A DNA stretch of 64,000 nucleotides from Aquincolibacterium sp964606385 (GTDB lineage: Bacteria; Omnitrophota; Omnitrophia; Omnitrophales; Aquincolibacteriaceae). The position numbers and the translations under genes are program-made. The stretch is from the NCBI GenBank assembly GCA_964606385.1, contig CAZSFZ010000001.1, forward strand, positions 166,163 through 230,162, read 5' to 3'. The notes beneath the pieces were generated by a model. It was not told the DNA's origin, made no database searches, and worked only from the letters and a program-made list of their open reading frames with translations. Below are positions 59,251 through 64,000 of the stretch, one piece after another; position 1 is the first letter of the stretch; each line of letters starts with the position of its first letter.

Positions 59251-59351
59251 ACTGGAGAAATTTTTATAGCGGAATGCGCCATTCCCTAAATAAAGACTTC
59301 TCAAGCTCTTGAGAAAAATGCCATAATGATCCCTGAAAAACGGGAGGCGAG

Positions 59352-60059
59352 ATGTTCGTTGTTCTAAAACTCATCCTGGCGCATCTGATCGCGGACTTCA
59401 TTCTCCAGTTCGAGGAACTTTACCAGCTGAAGGTCCGGAGCTTTTGGGGGCAGCTTCTCCATGTCCTGATCCACGGCACCGTTTCGCTCCTGCTGCTTGT
59501 TCCTTATTGGGACGTTCCCCAGCTTTGGCTCTTTGTCCTGTGGCTCATCCTGGTCCATCTGGCCCAGGACCTTCTTAAATATTCGGCCACGAAGAAGGTC
59601 CCGGCGAAAACATTCGTTTATTTCATGTTCGATCAGGCCTGCCACCTTCTGGTGATCGGAACGGCCCTGTTCTTCCCCTTCAGCCACGAGGTCCGTGGCT
59701 TCCCATCCTCCGCCTTCCTTGACACCCTTTACCGCCAGAATTTCTGGACCGTGGGCGCGATCTTTTTTATCACGCTCACGTTCGCCGGAAGCTACATCCT
59801 GAACGCCTTCGTCAAAAGTTACGTCAAGGACAAGCCTCCCGTTTATCTCATCACCTCGCCGGAGATAACGCACGCGATCATCGAACGTTCCTTGGTGGCG
59901 GGGATCCTGTTCACGATGGTCTCCCCCTGGGCGGCACTTGCCATCCCCTGCGTGGGGATCCTGCGCCTTCCTTTTAAGAACCTGCGCGACCTGACGGCTT
60001 TTTTACTCAGCGTGAATTACGCCGTGATCGTCACGCTTTTATTCCAGAAAGTCCTTTAA
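59352..60059 (+). CDS. DUF3307-family membrane protein
   Basis: 235 residues with about six hydrophobic helices. The N-terminal LKLILAHLIADFILQ and WLILVHLAQDLLK carry the His/Asp-bearing pattern of DUF3307. The function is unknown. ATG 59352 follows GGGAGG. It is 10 nt upstream of the phosphatase gene and probably co-transcribed. Confidence 0.82.
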   Translation: MFVVLKLILAHLIADFILQFEELYQLKVRSFWGQLLHVLIHGTVSLLLLVPYWDVPQLWLFVLWLILVHLAQDLLKYSATKKVPAKTFVYFMFDQACHLLVIGTALFFPFSHEVRGFPSSAFLDTLYRQNFWTVGAIFFITLTFAGSYILNAFVKSYVKDKPPVYLITSPEITHAIIERSLVAGILFTMVSPWAALAIPCVGILRLPFKNLRDLTAFLLSVNYAVIVTLLFQKVL

Positions 60060-60069
60060 CGAGGCATCC

Positions 60070-61389
60070 ATGCGTAAATCCCCGGCCCCGAGACGCAAGA
60101 ACCAGCGCCGTTCCGCGGACCAGGGGGTCTCCCAGGAGAACACGGTTGAAAACCTCCGGAAGGTCCTGGCGCTGACCAAGATCCTTAATTCCACACTGCA
60201 GCTGAACGAACTTCTTTCGCTTATCATGAAAACTTCCGCCGAGGTCATGCGCTCCGAGGTCGCGTCGCTCCTCATGATCGATGAAGTATCGAACGAGCTG
60301 GTATTCCGCGTGGCGCTCGGAGGCAAAGGCGCCGAACTCGAGGAAAAATTCCGCGTCAAGATGGGCGAAGGGATCGCGGGCGCCGTCGCGGCTTCCGGAA
60401 AACCCGAGATCGTGAACGACCCTCACAAGGACCCGCGCTTCGCGAAACGTTTTGACGATTCCACGGGATTTGTCACGCGGGCGATCCTTTGCGTCCCCAT
60501 GAAAGCCAAAGGGAAAGTGATCGGCGTCCTGCAGGCCATCAACCCCATCCTTCGCGCGGGTTTCAAACAGGAGGACCTGGAGCTTTTTGAGACCTTCGCC
60601 GACCAGGCGGCCATCGCGATCGAGAACGCGCAGCTGCACGGAGAGATCGTCAAACAGGAAAAAGCCAAGCAGGCCCTGAAGATCGCCCATGAGATCCAGC
60701 AGAATTTCCTTCCCGACCTCACGAGCCGCCGTTACGGCGTGGACATCTGCGCCCTGACGCTCCCTGCCTTTGATGTCGGCGGCGATCTTTACGACGTGAT
60801 GGCGCTTGAAAAAGACCGCGTCAGCATCATTTTAGGCGACGTGTCCGGCAAAGGCGTTCCGGCCGCGCTTTACATGGTCCGCGCCATGTCGGAATACCGC
60901 TTCCTCGCCCCGCAGGCCAAGGACCCCGCGGAACTTCTGCACACGCTGAACCAGCGGCTTTCGGTCAACAGCCCGTTCGGAATGTTCCTCACGGCGATCT
61001 GCCTCGTGATCGACAAGCACATGAACACGGTCCAGTATTCTTCCGCCGGACATCTTCCGGTCCTTTTAAGAAAGACCGCGGAAGGTTCGCCCGAAGTCCT
61101 CAAAGGCGCGCAAAGCCCGCCGGTCGGACTCATGCCGGACACTTCTTTCTTCCTGAATACCGTCCACCTGGAACCCGGAGACGCTTTCTTTCTTTATACG
61201 GACGGCGTGGTGGAAGCGCGCGACAGGCACGGGAAGGAATATACGATCGACCGGCTCGCGGCCTGCGTGAAAGAGGAAGCCGATTCGGCTTCGGCCTACT
61301 CGGAGAGGATCTTCGAGGATGTGCGCAAGTTCACGACCGGCGCGGAACAGCATGACGACATTACCGCGCTGACGGTGGTTATCCCCTGA
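60070..61389 (+). CDS. GAF-domain PP2C/SpoIIE-type serine phosphatase
   Basis: 439 residues. A basic N-terminus and short helix lead to a GAF domain (about 45-195), then a SpoIIE phosphatase domain (about 220-439) with metal-binding Asp residues in DVGGDLYDV, GDVSGKGVPAALYM and YTDGVVEARD, plus QHDDITALTVV. Such proteins usually dephosphorylate anti-sigma-factor antagonists in response to a signal. No antagonist or anti-sigma gene is in view. Confidence 0.92.
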   Translation: MRKSPAPRRKNQRRSADQGVSQENTVENLRKVLALTKILNSTLQLNELLSLIMKTSAEVMRSEVASLLMIDEVSNELVFRVALGGKGAELEEKFRVKMGEGIAGAVAASGKPEIVNDPHKDPRFAKRFDDSTGFVTRAILCVPMKAKGKVIGVLQAINPILRAGFKQEDLELFETFADQAAIAIENAQLHGEIVKQEKAKQALKIAHEIQQNFLPDLTSRRYGVDICALTLPAFDVGGDLYDVMALEKDRVSIILGDVSGKGVPAALYMVRAMSEYRFLAPQAKDPAELLHTLNQRLSVNSPFGMFLTAICLVIDKHMNTVQYSSAGHLPVLLRKTAEGSPEVLKGAQSPPVGLMPDTSFFLNTVHLEPGDAFFLYTDGVVEARDRHGKEYTIDRLAACVKEEADSASAYSERIFEDVRKFTTGAEQHDDITALTVVIP

Positions 61390-61399
61390 AGAGAACCTT

Positions 61400-61530
61400 C
61401 AAATTCGAAACTCTAAATACGAAATCCGAAACAAACACAAAATCCAAATGCTCAAACGGCCGGAATGAACTTTTTGGAATTTTAATAATTAGGATTTGTT
61501 TCGAGTTTCGGGTTTAGTGCTTCGGATTTC
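61400..61530 (+). repeat. Word-repeat inverted repeat between convergent genes
   Basis: CGAAACTCTAAATACGAAA and ATCCGAAACAAACACAAAATCC on the left face GGATTTGTTTCGAGTTTCGGG and GTGCTTCGGATTTCC on the right, with a central GGCCGG. A long AT-rich hairpin fills the space between the phosphatase and kinase stops and may end transcription both ways. Confidence 0.65.
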
Positions 61531-61541
61531 CGACTTTGACT

Positions 61542-62666
61542 TTATTTCGGGAATGTCCGGCGCAGCGTCAGAATGAATTTCGTTCCTACCCCGACCTGAC
61601 TTTCGACCTTCACGGAACCTTGATGCATTTTTGCCGTGCGGGCCACGACCATCAGCCCGAGCCCGGTCCCGCGTTTGCCTTTTGTGGAAAAGAACGCCTC
61701 AAAAAGCCTGGCCCTCACTTCCTCGGGCATCCCGCAGGCGTTGTCTTCCACGACGATCTCATAATGTTCGTCATCTTTGACGCGCGCCCGGACCGCGATC
61801 CGGGCCTGGGGGTTATTGTCAAAAGCTTCGAAAGCGTTCTTCACCAGATTGAGGAGCGCGCGATAAACGGAACGCCCGTCCCCTTCCACCGAAGGAAATC
61901 CCGGATCCGCCTTGAAATCAAGTTTGACCTTGTACCCTTCCGCCCGCTCGGCAAGATCTTCCTGTAATTCTTTCAGGATCGCCGGCACATCCATCTTTTC
62001 GGGCTCGAGCTGATAATCCTTCGTGAGGCTCAGCATTTCCCAAATGAATCCGTCCATCTCCTTGAGCGTCTTGGTCATCTTGAAAAGTCCGGTCGTGAGG
62101 AATTTCTGGTTCTTCTCTTTGATGCCCATCCGGATCATTTCGTCGGAAAACTTCGCGAGCTGCATGATGTTCTTGATCTCGTGCACCACCATACCCATCG
62201 CCTGCCCCACCGCCGCGAGGCGCTCCATCTTGAGGTTTTCCTCGAAGAGAAGAATGTTCTTGAGCGCTCCGGAAAATTCCGATGCCAGATCAAAACCGAT
62301 CTCCACTTCCTGTGCCGTAAAAGCAGCCTCCCCGGAAGCCCTTTCATGACAGGCAACCCCCATCACGCTATTCCGGGCGATCAGGGGCAAGTACATCCGC
62401 TGACGGAGCGCGACGGGTTTACCTTCCTCGAACATCTTCCTGGCTTCGGACGCAAGCTCTCCCGGGACATCTTTCATAAAGGGTACGGAAGCCTCGGCCA
62501 AAAGCGTCTTGTTCTGGGTCGCGATAAAAATATAACTTTGCCGGGCGGGGATAAAACGGGAAAGCGTGGTCAGAAAAAACTCCATCAGGATCTTGCTGTC
62601 CGTGATGGAATCGTAGACGCGGCCGAGTTCATGGGCCGCCTGGTACTGTTTTCCGGGATCGCTCAT
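61542..62666 (-). CDS. GAF-type histidine kinase, soluble
   Basis: 374 residues without membrane helices. A GAF-like domain covers about 20-150. The H-box is MGMVVHEIKNIMQLAKFSDE. The ATPase domain has LLNLVKNAFEAFDN (N box), EDNACGMPEEV (G1) and GTGLGLMVVARTAKMHQG (G2). It is a cytoplasmic sensor kinase of the nitrogen-regulator-like (HisKA_4-like) group. No receiver is adjacent; the lone receiver at 54.4 kb is one possible partner. Confidence 0.92.
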   Translation of the reverse strand: MSDPGKQYQAAHELGRVYDSITDSKILMEFFLTTLSRFIPARQSYIFIATQNKTLLAEASVPFMKDVPGELASEARKMFEEGKPVALRQRMYLPLIARNSVMGVACHERASGEAAFTAQEVEIGFDLASEFSGALKNILLFEENLKMERLAAVGQAMGMVVHEIKNIMQLAKFSDEMIRMGIKEKNQKFLTTGLFKMTKTLKEMDGFIWEMLSLTKDYQLEPEKMDVPAILKELQEDLAERAEGYKVKLDFKADPGFPSVEGDGRSVYRALLNLVKNAFEAFDNNPQARIAVRARVKDDEHYEIVVEDNACGMPEEVRARLFEAFFSTKGKRGTGLGLMVVARTAKMHQGSVKVESQVGVGTKFILTLRRTFPK

Positions 62667-62672
62667 GGCAAG

Positions 62673-62701
62673 ATATTAATCAATCCTGAGAAAGCTTGCA
62701 A
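62673..62701 (-). promoter_or_regulatory. Candidate promoter of the kinase gene, leaderless arrangement
   Basis: Minus strand TTGCAA (62696-62701), 17-nt spacer, TAATAT (62673-62678), then 6 nt to the ATG at 62666. Both hexamers match four of six. The A of the ATG is at the expected +1. Confidence 0.45.
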
Positions 62702-62761
62702 GAACCCAAAATCCCACCTACGAGGTGTGGTGGATCCAATTTAAAAGGGGAAATGAACCAA

Positions 62762-62780
62762 TCCGACCCCGGAGGTCGGA
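62762..62780 (-). repeat. 19-bp palindrome (single copy)
   Basis: TCCGACCCCGGAGGTCGGA, identical to one arm of the queA element at 40197-40215. It lies 6 nt past the stop of the FecR-domain gene. A related CACCTACGAGGTG palindrome is 40 nt away. Confidence 0.8.
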
Positions 62781-62786
62781 CAGAGG

Positions 62787-64000
62787 TTAGACTTTTTCTT
62801 TGACGGTGACTTCGAAGATGGTACCACGAACACCGGTGAGAGCCGTCGGGGTGCGGACTTCGAATTTGGAACTGCCCTTGAGGGATTCCACTTTCACGAG
62901 GATCTTCCCGAGCGCGAGATCCAGGACCGTCCTCTTATCGCCTGTGGATGGATCGGTCTCGGCCTGCAGGATACGGAAGAGACTTCCTTCCTTGATCTCG
63001 ACCTTACCGGTCTTTCCGCCATCCATCACCATTTCCACGGAACTGCTATCGGCGGTCTTTACCTGATCCCCCGGCAGGATCACCATCCCATCGGCCGCGG
63101 GCTGCCAATCCCCGCCCTGGCTCTTCACGAACACGTTCTTCCCGGGATTCTTGAGTGTTCCATAACGATCGCCCGAGACTGTCTCACGCATGACCACAGG
63201 AGCAGCGATCTTCCTCACCGGCTGCCCCACAACCGGCGTCGCCTCTGGTTCTTCCAGCACCTTTTGCGCCTTTGTTGAAGTCTTCTTTAACACTTCATCC
63301 ATCGCTCGCTGCACTTTCTCACTCGCGGGAGCGATCTCAGGGGTGTTTTTCATCGTGGACTCCGGCATCAGGTCTGCTCTCTTGGCTATATCACCGGAGG
63401 AAGGTCCCTGCTGTTCGATGATCTTGGGAACAACAGGACGTCTCGACATCGGAGGTTTTCTCCTCTTGTAAAGAACCCTCATGAAATCTCCCATCCCCAG
63501 GAGCGACATCGCGTTCGCGCCGTCGATCACGTACACGGCGCCTTCGATCACACGCACATCCGTCAAGAACTTCCTGGGATCATCATTGCCGTCAAAGCCC
63601 GTGATCGGAACGTCACGCCAATTAATCGCTTTTTCATCCTGATTCGTTACGGCAGCATCTTCATTTTCAACGGCCGCTTCAGCTTTGACTTCTCCTTCGC
63701 TCTCGGAAGACGCATTTTCTCCGGATGAAGCTCCACCCTCGCTGCCTTTGTTCTCGGACGGCTGAGCGCTCCCTTCGCTCTTGGCATCAGAAGACCCTGC
63801 AGAAGAAGCATTGCCCTGATTTGAGACAGGTACCGGTTCACGCCCGGGAGGATTCGTCGCAAATGAGATCGACCCCGGTTCCGGTTCTTTTGTGGGGATC
63901 TCAACCTTCTGAGGCGCTGAAACAGGAGCCGCCGCAGGCGCCGTGACCGGAGGAGTAACAGGTGACGGGGTAGAAATCCCGCCGATCAGATTACTGAAAT
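62787..64000 (-). CDS. FecR-domain protein with Ser/Pro-rich linker (5' end missing)
   Basis: The frame is open from the stop at 62787 to the window edge (about 404 codons), so the N-terminus lies outside. The visible part starts with a Pro/Val/Ala-rich and then Ser/Glu-rich low-complexity stretch (about 63640-63990). A segment NDDPRKFLTDVRVIEGAVYV follows, then a second linker and a C-terminal FecR fold (about 62790-63160: GDWQPAADGMVILPGDQVKT, GKVEIKEGSLFRIL, TALTGVRGTIFEV). FecR domains of this kind occur in envelope proteins. It does not look like an anti-sigma factor since no TonB or sigma partner is seen. Confidence 0.8.
   Translation of the reverse strand, partial: FSNLIGGISTPSPVTPPVTAPAAAPVSAPQKVEIPTKEPEPGSISFATNPPGREPVPVSNQGNASSAGSSDAKSEGSAQPSENKGSEGGASSGENASSESEGEVKAEAAVENEDAAVTNQDEKAINWRDVPITGFDGNDDPRKFLTDVRVIEGAVYVIDGANAMSLLGMGDFMRVLYKRRKPPMSRRPVVPKIIEQQGPSSGDIAKRADLMPESTMKNTPEIAPASEKVQRAMDEVLKKTSTKAQKVLEEPEATPVVGQPVRKIAAPVVMRETVSGDRYGTLKNPGKNVFVKSQGGDWQPAADGMVILPGDQVKTADSSSVEMVMDGGKTGKVEIKEGSLFRILQAETDPSTGDKRTVLDLALGKILVKVESLKGSSKFEVRTPTALTGVRGTIFEVTVKEKV

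Noticed and set aside
1..64000. CRISPR array, prophage or insertion sequence with transposase
   Set aside because: No regularly spaced repeats, no integrase, transposase or phage structural genes were found in the window.

Overview
The window is a gene-dense chromosome segment (roughly mid-50s percent GC by eye) of a diderm bacterium. Outer-membrane type beta-barrels with C-terminal Phe, lipoproteins, an AsmA-like protein and a fused SecDF show an outer membrane. Homospermidine synthase, a zinc-ribbon L28 and abundant palindromic repeats fit an uncultured lineage such as Omnitrophota (PVC side). That placement is an inference from gene content, not a proof.

Layout. (1) 1-8.05 kb: 5' part of uvrA, preceded by three envelope genes (545-aa barrel, 1565-aa multidomain barrel, 132-136-aa lipoprotein). 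(2) 8.1-23.0 kb: one co-directional anabolic block reading leftward, argC-J-B-D-F-G-H, lysA, homospermidine synthase, an ornithine-type decarboxylase, dapF-A-B. It starts at a consensus promoter (TTGACA-N17-TATAAT) and seems to restart after lysA. (3) 23-28.7 kb: rnc, an AsmA-like gene, an unlisted 41-residue lipoprotein, rpsI-rplM, truA. (4) 28.8-38.4 kb: asd, leuB, glgA with a free-standing CBM48 protein, rpmB, recJ, secDF, yajC, tgt. (5) 38.6-47 kb: YihY-type membrane protein, queA, a LOG-family protein, a membrane-anchored unknown, tRNA-Arg(CCG), SpoIID/LytB protein, a peptidoglycan-binding lipoprotein, trmI, a HAD phosphatase and an HtrA-like protease. (6) 47-54.8 kb: AddA-like helicase-nuclease, PilZ and EAL proteins, an epimerase, a deaminase, a bisphosphate nucleotidase and a lone receiver. 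(7) 54.9-58.9 kb: a compact arsenic operon (DUF134 regulator, Cys-rich microprotein, ArsP, ArsE/F/G-like, Acr3). (8) 58.9-64 kb: a structured non-coding stretch, DUF3307 protein, GAF-SpoIIE phosphatase, histidine kinase and a FecR-domain protein running off the end.

The most unusual signal is the repeat content. Several unrelated palindromic families sit at gene edges, and at least four copies lie inside reading frames and are translated without breaking them (two in queA, one in the epimerase, one in the membrane-anchored unknown). One family of about 90 bp recurs at 23.2, 26.5, 27.8 and 52.4 kb. A second theme is -10 boxes placed 5-9 nt before an ATG, which predicts leaderless mRNAs for pilZ, the kinase, yihY and rpmB. 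A third is the multi-hairpin region at 59.1-59.25 kb, which has no convincing gene and could be an orphan structured RNA.
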